Positions 25,555 to 36,022 of a stretch of DNA of 64,000 bases are shown one piece after another. How positions within the stretch are numbered: the stretch's first letter is position 1; every line of letters starts with the position of its first letter. The notes below the pieces were generated by a model. It was given only the letters and a program-made list of their open reading frames with translations. It was not told the origin of the DNA and made no database searches. Position numbers and translations under genes: made by a program. The stretch covers positions 434,001 to 498,000 of the forward strand of contig SNWL01000006.1 of the NCBI GenBank assembly GCA_004362315.1, in the 5' to 3' direction. This DNA is from Mycobacterium sp. BK086 (lineage in GTDB: Bacteria; Actinomycetota; Actinomycetes; Mycobacteriales; Mycobacteriaceae).

Positions 25555-27777
25555 ATGAGCCGCACCGCTTTGCGAATCTGTCCGCTGTGCGAGGCCACCT
25601 GCGGGATGGTCCTCACCATCGACGACACCGACCGGGTCACCGCGGCCCGGGGCGATCGTGACGACGTCTTCAGCCACGGCTTCATCTGCCCGAAGGGCGC
25701 CAGCTTCGCCGAGCTGGACAACGATCCCGACCGGCTGCAGAACCCACTGGTGCGCCGCGACGGCGAACTGGTCGAGACCACCTGGCCCGAAGCCTTCGCC
25801 GCGGCGGCCGAAGGACTACAGCGCGTCATCGGCGAGACCGGCGGCGCATCGGTCGCCGTCTACCTGGGCAACCCGAACGCGCACACCATCGCCGGCTCGC
25901 TCTACGGACCCGTCGTCATCAAGTCGCTGGGTACCCGCCAGGTGTACTCCGCCAGCACGCTGGATCAGATGCCCAAGCACGTCTCGTGCGGCTTTCTCTA
26001 CGGCAACCCGGTGGCGTTCACGGTCCCGGATCTCGACCGCACCGACTACCTCGTGGTCATCGGCGGAAACCCGTTGGTGTCCAACGGTTCTCTGGCCACC
26101 GCCGCCGATTTCCCCGGAAAGATCAAGGCCTTGCGGCGGCGCGGCGGCACGTTGGTGGTGATCGATCCCAGCCGGACCCGTACCGCCGAATTGGCCGATC
26201 GCCACCTGGCCGTGCGACCCGGCTCGGACGCCGCGCTGCTATTCGCGATCGTGCACGTCCTCTTCGACGAGGATCTGGTCGACCTCGGCCGCCTCGCCGA
26301 TCACGTCACCGGGCTCGATCGGGTCCGGGCGGCCGCGCAGGACTTCACGCCGGATGCCGTCGCCGGGCACTGCGGAGTGGACGCCGACGAAATCCGCACC
26401 CTCGCACGCGAAATCGCCGCGGCGCCCAGTGCGGCGGTCTACGGCCGGATCGGCACCTCGACCGTCGAGTTCGGCACCCTCACCAGCTGGCTGGTGGACG
26501 TGGTGAACATCCTGACCGGCAACCTGGACCGGCCCGGCGGGGTGATGTTCGCCAGTTCGCCGATCGCGGGCGCCCCGCGACCGGCGAGGCCCGGCCGCGG
26601 TTTCAAGACCGGCCGCTGGCGCAGCCGGGTATCCGGCCACAACGAGGTACTCTCCGAGCTGCCCGCGGTCGCGTTGGCCGAGGAGATCGAGACCCCCGGC
26701 GAGGGCCAGATCCGGGCGATGATCACGATCGCGGGCAACCCTGTGCTGTCCGCGCCCGACGGGGCACGGCTGGCCGATGCCCTCGACAGCGTCGGCTTCA
26801 TGGTGTCGGTGGACCCGTACCTCAACGAGACGACGCGGCACGCCGACGTGATCCTTCCGCCGCCTCCGCCTTCTCGCGCAGCACATTTCGACCTCGCGCT
26901 GAGCGGCGCGGTGGTGCGCAACAACGCGCGGTTCTCCCCGCCGGTGCTGCCGCTGGCCGAGGGCAGGCCCGACGAGTGCGAAATTCTCTCGCGGCTGGCC
27001 CTGATCGTGCTCGGCATGGGCCCCGACGCCGATCCGACACTGGTCGACGACCAGGTCATCGGATCCACGCTCGGTAAAGAGGTCGCCGACGAGCACTCCC
27101 CCGTCGCCGGCCGCTCGGTCGAGGAACTGACCGCAATGCTCCCCGACGGCCGGGGCTACGAGCGACGCCTCGACATGATGCTGCGGCTGGGCCCGTTCGG
27201 TGACGGGTTCGGCGCCGACCCCGACGGCCTCACCCTGCAGACGGTGAAGGACGCTCCGCACGGGGTCGACCTCGGCGCGCTGGTCCCGCGCATCCCCGAG
27301 GTACTCCGAACACCCTCCGGGACAGTCGAATTGGACCACGATGTGATCCTCGCCGACATCCCGCGACTGTTGGCATCGTTGTCATCGGAACCGGGATTCC
27401 TGCTGATCGGCCGGCGCCACCTGCGCTCCAACAATAGCTGGATGCACAATCTGCCCGCCCTGTCCGGCGGCTCCAACCGCTGCACGCTGCAGATCCATCC
27501 CGACGACGCCGCGCGGCTGGGCCTCGACGACATGGCTGTGGTGACCGGTCCGGGCGGGAAACTCGAAGTGCCCGTTGAGATCACCGACGCGATCCGGCCG
27601 GGTGTGGTGTCCCTGCCGCACGGCTGGGGTCACACCGAACCGGGCACCCGCATGCAGGTGGCGGCGCGGGAGCCGGGCGTGAACGTCAACAACCTCAATG
27701 ACGGCACGTTGCTGGATCCGTTGTCGGGCACCGCGGTGCTCAACGCCCTGCCGGTCGAGGTCGCTCGGGTCGGCTAG
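25555..27777 (+). CDS. Molybdopterin oxidoreductase (Rv0197-like)
   Basis: A 740-residue member of the DMSO-reductase superfamily. The N-terminus has a [4Fe-4S] motif with C9, C12, C16 and C45 (CPLCEATC...FICPKG). Molybdopterin-binding blocks follow (VIGGNPLVSNG; VDPYLNETTRHADVILPPPP). The C-terminal molydopterin-dinucleotide domain contains RHLRSNNSWMHN and LPHGWGH. No Tat signal, so it is cytoplasmic. The GTG at 25546 is an alternative start. Rv0197 in M. tuberculosis sits next to zmp1; here ~13 kb of other genes separate them. The electron donor and substrate are unknown. Confidence 0.9.
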   Translation: MSRTALRICPLCEATCGMVLTIDDTDRVTAARGDRDDVFSHGFICPKGASFAELDNDPDRLQNPLVRRDGELVETTWPEAFAAAAEGLQRVIGETGGASVAVYLGNPNAHTIAGSLYGPVVIKSLGTRQVYSASTLDQMPKHVSCGFLYGNPVAFTVPDLDRTDYLVVIGGNPLVSNGSLATAADFPGKIKALRRRGGTLVVIDPSRTRTAELADRHLAVRPGSDAALLFAIVHVLFDEDLVDLGRLADHVTGLDRVRAAAQDFTPDAVAGHCGVDADEIRTLAREIAAAPSAAVYGRIGTSTVEFGTLTSWLVDVVNILTGNLDRPGGVMFASSPIAGAPRPARPGRGFKTGRWRSRVSGHNEVLSELPAVALAEEIETPGEGQIRAMITIAGNPVLSAPDGARLADALDSVGFMVSVDPYLNETTRHADVILPPPPPSRAAHFDLALSGAVVRNNARFSPPVLPLAEGRPDECEILSRLALIVLGMGPDADPTLVDDQVIGSTLGKEVADEHSPVAGRSVEELTAMLPDGRGYERRLDMMLRLGPFGDGFGADPDGLTLQTVKDAPHGVDLGALVPRIPEVLRTPSGTVELDHDVILADIPRLLASLSSEPGFLLIGRRHLRSNNSWMHNLPALSGGSNRCTLQIHPDDAARLGLDDMAVVTGPGGKLEVPVEITDAIRPGVVSLPHGWGHTEPGTRMQVAAREPGVNVNNLNDGTLLDPLSGTAVLNALPVEVARVG

Positions 27778-28388
27778 TACATGGAACGCCGGATGTTGTC
27801 CTCGCTGTAGCGCTCCTCGAGTTGGGCGTCGGTCCAGTCCGTCCGCAAGGCCCGGGCCATCTGGGCCACGGTGGGCAAGGCGGTCGGGTTCCAGGTCTCG
27901 GGCTTCCAGGTGTCGGATCGCAGGAACGCCTTGGAGCAGTGGAAGAACACTTCTTCGATGTCGATCTCCATCACCAGCAGGGGCCGCTTGCCCTGCACGA
28001 TCATCGTGTCGAAGTAGTCGGCGTCGGCGAGGATCCGGGCCCGCCCGTTGATGCGCAGGGTGTCGCCGCGGCCGGGAATCACAAACAGGGTTCCGACCTG
28101 CGGACGTTGTAGCAGGTTGAGGTAGCCGTCGACCCGCCTGTTGCCGACGCGATCCGGGATCGCGATCCGTTGGTCGTCGATCACATGCACGAAGCCCGGC
28201 GGGTCGCCCTTCGGGGAAACGTCCACGCGCCCTTGCTCACCCGTGGTCGCCACGAACGCCAGCGGCGAATGTGCCAGCCAATCGCGCTGAACCGGCGATA
28301 GCCGGTCCTTGACCTTGTTGGCGACGTAGTGATCGGGCTCGCCCACGATGTCCCGAAGTTCGGCAACGGTGGTCACTTCACGGCGCAT
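27774..28388 (-). CDS. Pyridoxamine 5'-phosphate oxidase-family flavin split-barrel protein
   Basis: A 204-residue protein of the PNPOx-like FMN/F420 split-barrel family. Blocks include PLAFVATTGEQGRVDVSPKGDPPGFVHV, GNRRVDGYLNLLQRPQVGTLFVIPGRGDTLRINGRARI and a C-terminal FFHCSKAFLRSDTW. This is the subfamily of larger MSMEG_1027-type proteins rather than the short F420-dependent Ddn type. Cytoplasmic. The 3' end overlaps the molybdopterin oxidoreductase gene by 4 nt on the opposite strand. It lies 26 nt downstream of the metallohydrolase gene, probably in the same transcript. Confidence 0.82.
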   Translation of the reverse strand: MRREVTTVAELRDIVGEPDHYVANKVKDRLSPVQRDWLAHSPLAFVATTGEQGRVDVSPKGDPPGFVHVIDDQRIAIPDRVGNRRVDGYLNLLQRPQVGTLFVIPGRGDTLRINGRARILADADYFDTMIVQGKRPLLVMEIDIEEVFFHCSKAFLRSDTWKPETWNPTALPTVAQMARALRTDWTDAQLEERYSEDNIRRSMY

Positions 28389-28414
28389 GCCTCGAGTATC
28401 GTCCGCCGAGCCGC

Positions 28415-28912
28415 TCAGCGGACACCTTCCTTGGCGTAGACGACGCGCAGCACATGGCCGGCTTCCGGGCCCATCACCAGGGCGGCCAGCTCGCAGAACG
28501 TCGCGACGAAGTCCGGACCGTGGGCTGGGCCCTGCGGTGTCAGATGGTGGGCGATCTCGTGCAGCAGGACCAGTTCACGCATCGCCCAATCAGCGGAGTC
28601 TCGGTCCGGCACTGCGATAACCCCTGTGCCGTCGGCATTTTCGTAGTGGGCGGCGCTGGCGGCACGTCGGGCCCGCACGCGGAGCGGTCCCGGCGCGGGC
28701 CAACGGGCGGTCACGGCGGGCAGCGCGAGAACATCGTCGACGTAGCGCTGGACCGACGGCATCGAGGCGAACCGCCCCTCCGGGGGCAGGGTGAGCTGCG
28801 CACCGAAAAAGTCGATGGTGCGGGAACTGTGTTGGGCGGCACGGTCGAACAGCGTGCGGACGAACTCTTCGGCCGCGTAGACGCGGGCGCGCTGGCTGTC
28901 GCGCGCCGTCAC
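28415..28912 (-). CDS. TIGR04338-type metallohydrolase (Rv0185-like)
   Basis: A 165-residue protein of an actinobacterial family. It contains LVLLHEIAHHLTP, an HExxH zinc motif with a further His, and later HGPDFVATFCELAALVMGPEAG, giving a minigluzincin/SprT-like appearance. No signal peptide. GTG start overlaps the stop of the DUF2786 gene (GTGA), so the two are translationally coupled. The Rv0184-Rv0185 pair has the same order. Function is unknown. Confidence 0.83.
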   Translation of the reverse strand: MTARDSQRARVYAAEEFVRTLFDRAAQHSSRTIDFFGAQLTLPPEGRFASMPSVQRYVDDVLALPAVTARWPAPGPLRVRARRAASAAHYENADGTGVIAVPDRDSADWAMRELVLLHEIAHHLTPQGPAHGPDFVATFCELAALVMGPEAGHVLRVVYAKEGVR

Positions 28913-29658
28913 CTGGGCAGCCGGGTCCGCGCCCCCGGCAGCTCAGGGCTGGACCCCAGCCGGGCCTGTTTGCCCGCTCGGTCGCCCGCGCGCCGGGCGG
29001 CCGAGGAGTAGCCCGCCGATGCGCGGCTGGCCTGCCAGGTCCCGCGGGCTTTCGAGTTCTGCCGGTAGTGGTCGCGCAGTTCGAGTTCCTTGTCGCGCAG
29101 CGCAATCGCGGTGCCGGGAGCGGTCTTGCGATCCCGGGTGGCCTCCTGGCGGGCCTCCTCCCGCGCCGCCGACAGGCGCTGGGCGACACGGGCGCCGAAA
29201 GCCAGCTGGAAGTTGAGCCGCGCGGTGATCGTCGGCGTCGGCTTGTGCGCTCCGGTGGCCAGGTACGCGTCGCAGGTCCGAACCATCTGGACCACCAGGC
29301 TCGCGTACAGCGCGTGGCTGGCGTCGATGTCCTCGGTGAAGCCGTAGGCGTAGACGAAGGTCGAGTTCGAGGCGACATCGCACTGCACGTCGTTGGCCGC
29401 CGCGATACCGGCGAACAGCTGCACGTAGGTGCGCAACCCGCGCGCACCGGGTTCGCCGATGGTGATGGTCCGCTGGGTCGGCGCTTGGGCGGCCGACCGG
29501 GTGGCGGAGTGCGCGCGGGCAACGGCCAGGTCGATCGAGGTGGCGGTGGCCAGCCGTTGCGCGGCGGCCATGAAGGCCTCGGCCTCGTGGACGTTGTCGG
29601 TGCCTTCGGCCTGCCGCAACAGCGCCGCGATCCGCGCCAGCATCTTGTCGTCGGTCAC
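28909..29658 (-). CDS. DUF2786 protein (Rv0184-like)
   Basis: A 249-residue protein beginning with the DUF2786 helix-rich block (KMLARIAALLRQAEGTDNVHEAEAFMAAAQRLATA). A conserved central domain (YVQLFAGIAAANDVQC, SHALYASLVVQMVRTCDAY) and a basic tail rich in Arg, Ser and Ala follow. The GTG at 29658 is chosen over the ATG at 29694, whose extra 12 residues look unconserved. DUF2786 proteins often accompany SprT/minigluzincin-like metalloproteins, as here. Function unknown; the basic tail suggests nucleic-acid or polyanion contact (inference). Confidence 0.8.
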   Translation of the reverse strand: MTDDKMLARIAALLRQAEGTDNVHEAEAFMAAAQRLATATSIDLAVARAHSATRSAAQAPTQRTITIGEPGARGLRTYVQLFAGIAAANDVQCDVASNSTFVYAYGFTEDIDASHALYASLVVQMVRTCDAYLATGAHKPTPTITARLNFQLAFGARVAQRLSAAREEARQEATRDRKTAPGTAIALRDKELELRDHYRQNSKARGTWQASRASAGYSSAARRAGDRAGKQARLGSSPELPGARTRLPR

Positions 29659-29707
29659 GCTTGGCAACCTAGCCGAGCGGTCTGACGGCGGCACTCCACG
29701 CGAAGGG

Positions 29708-31590
<1,883 letters not shown>

Positions 31591-31646
31591 CTATCGGGAG
31601 CGCAGCCCCCTCCTCTTGTCGGTGCGCGTGCGTAAGCTCGGTCGGT

Positions 31647-32654
31647 GTGAGCGTGCTCGCACATGATCTGGATGACGGGCTCGACCCGAACCGGGGCGAT
31701 TTCCTGGTGCAGGCCGAGCCGTACCGGCGCGAATTGCTGGCCCACTGCTACCGGATGACCGGCTCGCTGCACGACGCCGAGGACCTGGTGCAGGAGACGT
31801 TCCTGCGGGCGTGGAAGTCCTATGACCGCTTCGAGGGCAAGTCCTCGGTGCGCACCTGGCTGCATCGCATCGCCACCAACACCTGTCTGACCGCGTTGGA
31901 GGGCAGGCAGCGCCGGCCGCTGCCGACGGGTCTGGGTGCGCCGGACTCGCAACCCACCGACGAGCTGGTCGAGCGGTCCGAGGTGCTGTGGCTGGAGCCG
32001 CTACCCGATTCGGCATCGGATGACCCGGCAGACCCTTTGACGATCGTCGGCACCCGGGAGTCGGTGCGGTTGGCCTTCGTTGCCGCGCTGCAGCATCTCT
32101 CGCCGCGCCAGCGGGCTGTTCTGGTACTGCGTGATGTGTTGCAGTGGAAGGCCGCTGAAGTGGCCGACGCCATCGGCACCTCCGTCGCCGCCGTGAACAG
32201 CCTGTTGCAACGCGCCCGCGCCCAGCTCGACGCCGTCGGCCCCAGCCAGGACGATCAGCTGTCGCCGCCGGATTCTGCCGAAGCCCGCGAGCAGCTGGCC
32301 CGCTACATCTCGGCGTTCGAGGACTACGACATCGAGCGGCTGGTGGAAATGTTTACCGCCGAAGCGATTTGGGAGATGCCGCCGTTCGACAGCTGGTATC
32401 GGGGCGGCCCCGCCATCGGTGCGCTCATTCACCACAATTGCCCGGCGGAGAAGGCCGAGGACATGCGTCTGCTACCGCTGACCGCCAATGGTCAGCCCGC
32501 CGCCGCCATGTACATGCGGCTGCCCGACACCAACGGCCGCTGGGTGCCCTTTCAGCTTCATGTGCTCGACCTCGGCCCCGACGGCATCTCGCACGTCGTG
32601 GCCTTCCTGGACACCAGCCTGTTCGCGAAATTCGGTCTACCCGAATCCCTTTAG
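31647..32654 (+). CDS. sigG: ECF sigma factor SigG
   Basis: A 335-residue ECF sigma factor. Region 2 (YRRELLAHCYRMTGSLHDAEDLVQETFLRAW), region 4 (LSPRQRAVLVLRDVLQWKAAEVADAIGTSVAAVNSLLQRARA) and a C-terminal SnoaL-like NTF2-fold domain (YISAFEDYDIERLVEMFTAEAIWEMPPFDSWYRG) are present. The C-terminal domain replaces a separate anti-sigma factor in this group and probably senses a ligand or autoinhibits. The GTG at 31647 is used; a GTG lies 2 nt upstream out of frame. Divergent from Rv0183-like, as in M. tuberculosis (Rv0182c). SigG is tied to DNA-damage and intracellular responses. Confidence 0.92.
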   Translation: MSVLAHDLDDGLDPNRGDFLVQAEPYRRELLAHCYRMTGSLHDAEDLVQETFLRAWKSYDRFEGKSSVRTWLHRIATNTCLTALEGRQRRPLPTGLGAPDSQPTDELVERSEVLWLEPLPDSASDDPADPLTIVGTRESVRLAFVAALQHLSPRQRAVLVLRDVLQWKAAEVADAIGTSVAAVNSLLQRARAQLDAVGPSQDDQLSPPDSAEAREQLARYISAFEDYDIERLVEMFTAEAIWEMPPFDSWYRGGPAIGALIHHNCPAEKAEDMRLLPLTANGQPAAAMYMRLPDTNGRWVPFQLHVLDLGPDGISHVVAFLDTSLFAKFGLPESL

Positions 32655-33608
32655 CTATAGACCCAGCGACTCCTGCGCGGTCCGCAGGGTAGTCGCGGAG
32701 GCCTGCAAGCCGAGCAGTTCCGGTACCGAGAGCGGCACCTGTAACACCTGACCGGCGCCGGACGCCGACACGACCGTCGGCAATGAGAGTGCCACATCGG
32801 TGATGTCGTACGAGCCACGCTGAACGGTCGAGATCGGGAGGACCCGGTGCTGGTCGCCGAGCACCGCCTCGATGATGCGGGCGGTGGACAGACCGATCGC
32901 CAGGTTCGTCGCCCCCTTGCCTTCGATGATTTCGTAGGCGGCATTGACCACCTCGGCCGAGATGCCGGTTCGGGCGGCCTCGTCGAACACCGCCGCGCCG
33001 TCGGCGCGGAACTGATCGGCAGGCATCCCGCCGATCGAGACGCTCGACCACAGCGAGATCTCCGAGTCGCCGTGCTCGCCGACGATGAAACCGTGCACAT
33101 TGCCGACTGCCATGTCGGCGCGTTGGGCGATGAGGAACCGAAACCGACTGCTGTCCAACACAGTTCCCGATCCGAAGATCCGTCCCGGCGGCGCATCGAC
33201 GGCGTGCGCGGCGGCGTATGTGACGACGTCGACGGGGTTGGTGACGAAGATGATCACCGCGTGCGGGGACAGCGCCAGCAGTTGCGGCGTGAGGTGTTGG
33301 GCCATGGCCACATTCGTGGCAGCCAGGTCCAGCCGGCTCTGCCCGGGATGCTGTTTGGCGCCCGCGGTGACCACGACGATCGCCGATCCGGCGGTGACGT
33401 CGATCTGGTCGGACCCCGACACCGTGCAGTGCGGGACGAATTGGCTGCCGTGGTTCAGGTCGAGCACCTCGGCACGGACCTTCTTGGCGTTGGTGTCGTA
33501 GAGCGCGAGCGCGCCCGCCGATCCGCGGATCAGGCAGGCGTAGGCGATCGCCGTCCCGACGCTGCCGACCCCGACGATGGCGACCTTACGGTTCCGTTGT
33601 TCGGACAC
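32655..33608 (-). CDS. ldh: L-lactate dehydrogenase
   Basis: A 317-residue NAD-dependent enzyme. NAD motif VAIVGVGSVGTAIAY, the mobile-loop GAKQHPGQSR with Gln at position 86 (lactate rather than malate specificity), D152/R155 in LDSSRFR, and the catalytic His in GEHGDSE (H179) are all present. It interconverts pyruvate and L-lactate. Its stop codon abuts that of the convergent sigG gene without a spacer. There is no counterpart at this place in the M. tuberculosis order, so it belongs to an inserted or lineage-specific segment. Confidence 0.93.
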   Translation of the reverse strand: MSEQRNRKVAIVGVGSVGTAIAYACLIRGSAGALALYDTNAKKVRAEVLDLNHGSQFVPHCTVSGSDQIDVTAGSAIVVVTAGAKQHPGQSRLDLAATNVAMAQHLTPQLLALSPHAVIIFVTNPVDVVTYAAAHAVDAPPGRIFGSGTVLDSSRFRFLIAQRADMAVGNVHGFIVGEHGDSEISLWSSVSIGGMPADQFRADGAAVFDEAARTGISAEVVNAAYEIIEGKGATNLAIGLSTARIIEAVLGDQHRVLPISTVQRGSYDITDVALSLPTVVSASGAGQVLQVPLSVPELLGLQASATTLRTAQESLGL

Positions 33609-33640
33609 CCCACCATCATCGGGGTTCGGCGCGCGCGGGG

Positions 33641-34603
33641 TCAGTCGATGCCGACGATCTCCTGCGCGATGGCGGCCACCCGGGTCTGAGCGGCGGACAC
33701 CAGGCGCGCCCGGTTCTTGTTCGCCTCCTCGTAGGCGACGATGGCACGGATATCGGCGGGATCCTCGAGTTCCTTCACCGCGGCGACGGCGTCGTTGAGG
33801 TTGAGTTCGTCATACCCGTCGATGGGCAGCTCCTCGGGCGTCAGCACGCCGGTGACACTGCGCAGCGAATGCAGGGCGTCGGCTGCGCCGTCGGCACCTT
33901 CGCGGCGGGCCACCTTCTCGGCGGTCTCCAGTGCGGCGTCACGAGCTCCGGCCGCCGCCTTCACGGCCACTTCACCAGCATGCTGGCCACGGGTGACCAG
34001 CTGGTCCACGACGGGACGACTGTTGCGCAGGGTGTCCAGCGCGCGGTCGATGCCGCGGACCGAGGAGATCACCGGCCAGTTGGCCACCCGGACCGTCAGG
34101 CCCGTGAGGATCTGCAGCGGGGTGCGCTTGAGCGCGGCGGGCCCGCCCAGTGCGTCCTCGGCCAGGACGGTGGTCAGCCAGTCGACGGTGGCCGAGTGGG
34201 CCGTGATCAAGCGGTTGGCCAGGCTTTCGACCTCGGGCTGCTTGGCCGCCACAGCCAATGCCTTCAGATAGCGCGACCGGTCGAGCAGCTGACCCTCGAG
34301 CGCGAGGTCGCCCAGCAGCGCCTCGTCGAACGGCTGCGCCTGCTCGGTGAGTGCCTTGACCGCCGCGGCGGCACGGCCGAGGAACGGTCCGATGACATCG
34401 GGGAAGCCGCCGAGGTCGCGGATGGCGCCCTCGATGGCCTCGGCCCGTTCACGGCCGTTGGCAGCGTTCTGGGTGAGCTCGGTACGCACCGCATCGGTAC
34501 GCGCCTGCGCCACCCTGGTCTCGGCAATCTGGATCTCGGTGTTGGTCAAATCGAGCACCGCCCGCAGCTGGGCGAGCAGAGTGGTGGTGTCTGGCGTGGT
34601 CAT
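33641..34603 (-). CDS. Ferritin-like helical protein
   Basis: A 320-residue almost all-helical protein rich in Ala, Leu and Glu. The N-terminal ~150 residues have the heptad pattern of a ferritin-like four-helix bundle with Glu and His (ALEGQLLDRSRYLKALAVAAKQPEVESLANRLITAHSATVDWL). The C-terminal segment (LPIDGYDELNLNDAVAAVKELEDPADIRAIVAYEEANKNR) resembles a small domain I recall from mycobacterial lipid-droplet-associated proteins. The ATG at 34603 is supported by AAGGGGAAA upstream; the frame's 47-residue upstream extension is rejected. Function unknown; stationary-phase storage or protection is a guess. Confidence 0.68.
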   Translation of the reverse strand: MTTPDTTTLLAQLRAVLDLTNTEIQIAETRVAQARTDAVRTELTQNAANGRERAEAIEGAIRDLGGFPDVIGPFLGRAAAAVKALTEQAQPFDEALLGDLALEGQLLDRSRYLKALAVAAKQPEVESLANRLITAHSATVDWLTTVLAEDALGGPAALKRTPLQILTGLTVRVANWPVISSVRGIDRALDTLRNSRPVVDQLVTRGQHAGEVAVKAAAGARDAALETAEKVARREGADGAADALHSLRSVTGVLTPEELPIDGYDELNLNDAVAAVKELEDPADIRAIVAYEEANKNRARLVSAAQTRVAAIAQEIVGID

Positions 34604-35030
34604 CGCGTTTTTCCCCTTATGCGTTGACGAATTGGTGTCGGCGCGGGGTTTGTGCGCCTCGTTCAGGGCTCTACCCGCTCTGGCGGGTGTGTATTCGCTT
34701 CGCAGGTGGGCTGACAGATTCTCTTCAGGTGATTTCATGTTCAATTAAGGTCGCCGACGACGCGCCTTCACCGGCTGACCACCGCCTTTGCCGGTATCAC
34801 GATTGAGTCACAGTCGACATCACGATCAGCTAAGAGAATCCCGGTGTGATTAAGGGCTCACAGAACGGGCCCAAACCGGTACCGGCGATCCGAGACCAAC
34901 ATCACGGCCACAGCTGTAACGCTTCCCGTACCCCGCCAATCCTGTTGCGACACAGAGGTTTGCTGGAAAACCTCATGGGTACTTTGGGTTTCAGGACGGG
35001 GGAATCCAGTGAAAGAGAGAAGTGATCTAT
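34604..35030. other. 427-bp intergenic region with divergent promoters
   Basis: Relatively AT-rich for this genome. It contains the ribosome binding site of the ferritin-like gene at its left end. At its right end are a perfect hairpin (34955-34974) and a SigF-like promoter for the haemophore-like gene. No credible ORF or RNA gene was recognised; the in-frame upstream extension of the ferritin-like gene lacks a ribosome binding site. Confidence 0.6.
34957..34982 (+). promoter_or_regulatory. SigF-type promoter candidate
   Basis: GGTTT (34957-34961), a 15-nt spacer, then GGGTAC (34977-34982) matches the mycobacterial SigF pattern GTTT-N15-17-GGGTAY. A transcript would start near 34989, about 40 nt before the haemophore-like start codon. 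Confidence 0.5.
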
Positions 35031-35426
35031 ATGTTCAGCGGTATCGCGCCGAGCAAGAAGGCTGCGGCCGTATGTACCGGTTGGCTCGTGGGGGGCATGG
35101 CGGCGGCGACACTGGCCGCACCGATGGCCTCGGCAGCACCGGACTGCAGCAGCGCAGGCGTTGCCAACACCGTCAGCTCGGTGACCGGTTCAGCCAATCA
35201 GTACCTCGACGGTCATCCCGGCGCCAAGCAGGTCTTGACCGCGGCCTACGGCCAGCCCTTCGGGCAGGCGGAAGCCAACGTTCGCGGGTACTTCACCGCC
35301 AACCCCGGGGAGTACTACGACCTGCGCGGGATCCTGTCGCCGATCGGTGACACCCAGCGGGCCTGCAATGTGAACGTGTTGCCGCCCAACCTGCAGACGG
35401 CCTACAACGCCTTCATGGCCGGCTGA
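35031..35426 (+). CDS. Secreted haem-binding protein (Rv0203/MHB family), copy 3
   Basis: A 131-residue exported protein with a signal peptide ending at ASAAPD. The mature domain has the first Cys (DCSS), YLDGHPGAKQVL (same Tyr-Leu-x-x-His-Pro block as the two copies near mmpL11), a YFTANPGEYYDLRG segment and a second Cys (RACNVN), as expected for a disulfide-closed haemophore-like helical domain. The ATG at 35031 is about 9 nt after AGAGAAG; a GTG at 35022 is an alternative. It stands alone, followed by a strong hairpin, about 30 kb from the other copies, and may be stress-regulated rather than tied to MmpL11. Confidence 0.78.
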   Translation: MFSGIAPSKKAAAVCTGWLVGGMAAATLAAPMASAAPDCSSAGVANTVSSVTGSANQYLDGHPGAKQVLTAAYGQPFGQAEANVRGYFTANPGEYYDLRGILSPIGDTQRACNVNVLPPNLQTAYNAFMAG

Positions 35427-35443
35427 TTCAACGCCATACGTCG

Positions 35444-35479
35444 ATCCGCCGTCACGGCCCCCGGGCTGTGGCGGCGGAT
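35444..35479. terminator. Bidirectional terminator hairpin
   Basis: ATCCGCCG (35444-35451) pairs with CGGCGGAT (35472-35479), and inner CACGGCCC/GGGCTGTG extends the stem, leaving a very short loop. It sits between the convergent haemophore-like and marR stop codons. Confidence 0.75.
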
Positions 35480-35483
35480 TGCG

Positions 35484-35930
35484 TCACTCGCCAAGACGGT
35501 CCAGTGCCGTCGTCATCACCTGATCGAACGCATGAAGCTGCGCCGGTGTCGTCCCGTCGAACAGCACCGAGCGGACGAACGCGACATGGTCAGGCGCCGC
35601 AGTGGCCAACGCGTCGCGCCCGGCATCGGTGATCTCGACGGTGGCGCCACGCCGGTCGTCCTGGCTGTCATGCCGCTCCAGGAGCTCGCGATCGCGCATC
35701 CGGCGCACCTGATGGGAAACCCGGCTCTGCTCCCAGCCCAGCGCATCGACGAGGCCGAGCACCCGGATCGGCCCGCGCTCAGACAGGGCGACCAATACCT
35801 CGTAGTCGGCCAGTGACAATCCGCATCGCGCCTGGAGCTGGCGGTTCATCGCCGCTTGCAGGCGGTTACCCAGCGTCAGGTAGTTGCGCCAGATCCGCTG
35901 CTCGTCATCGGTCAACCACCGTTGCGCCAT
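35484..35930 (-). CDS. MarR-family transcriptional regulator
   Basis: A 148-residue MarR protein with the winged helix LSLADYEVLVALSERGPIRVLGLVDALGWEQSRVSHQVRRMRDRELLER and wing RHDSQDDRRGATVEITDAG. The ATG at 35930 is preferred because the longer frame from 35963 starts inside the palindrome that is its likely operator. It is divergent from the pirin gene, 92 nt apart, so it probably represses itself and pirin. A ligand such as a phenolic or quinone is typical for the family but not shown here. Confidence 0.87.
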   Translation of the reverse strand: MAQRWLTDDEQRIWRNYLTLGNRLQAAMNRQLQARCGLSLADYEVLVALSERGPIRVLGLVDALGWEQSRVSHQVRRMRDRELLERHDSQDDRRGATVEITDAGRDALATAAPDHVAFVRSVLFDGTTPAQLHAFDQVMTTALDRLGE

Positions 35931-35948
35931 CGCATCAGGATAGCGGAA

Positions 35949-35966
35949 TACATGACACGTCATCTA
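35949..35966. promoter_or_regulatory. Probable MarR operator
   Basis: TACATGACACGTCATCTA has the symmetric core ATGAC-AC-GTCAT plus outer TA/TA pairs. It lies between the divergent marR and pirin genes. Confidence 0.6.
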
Positions 35967-36022
35967 TGTTGTCGCTGTCAGCGCCGGCCACCTAGGCTGG
36001 CATGGACCCGAGGGGTGATGAC

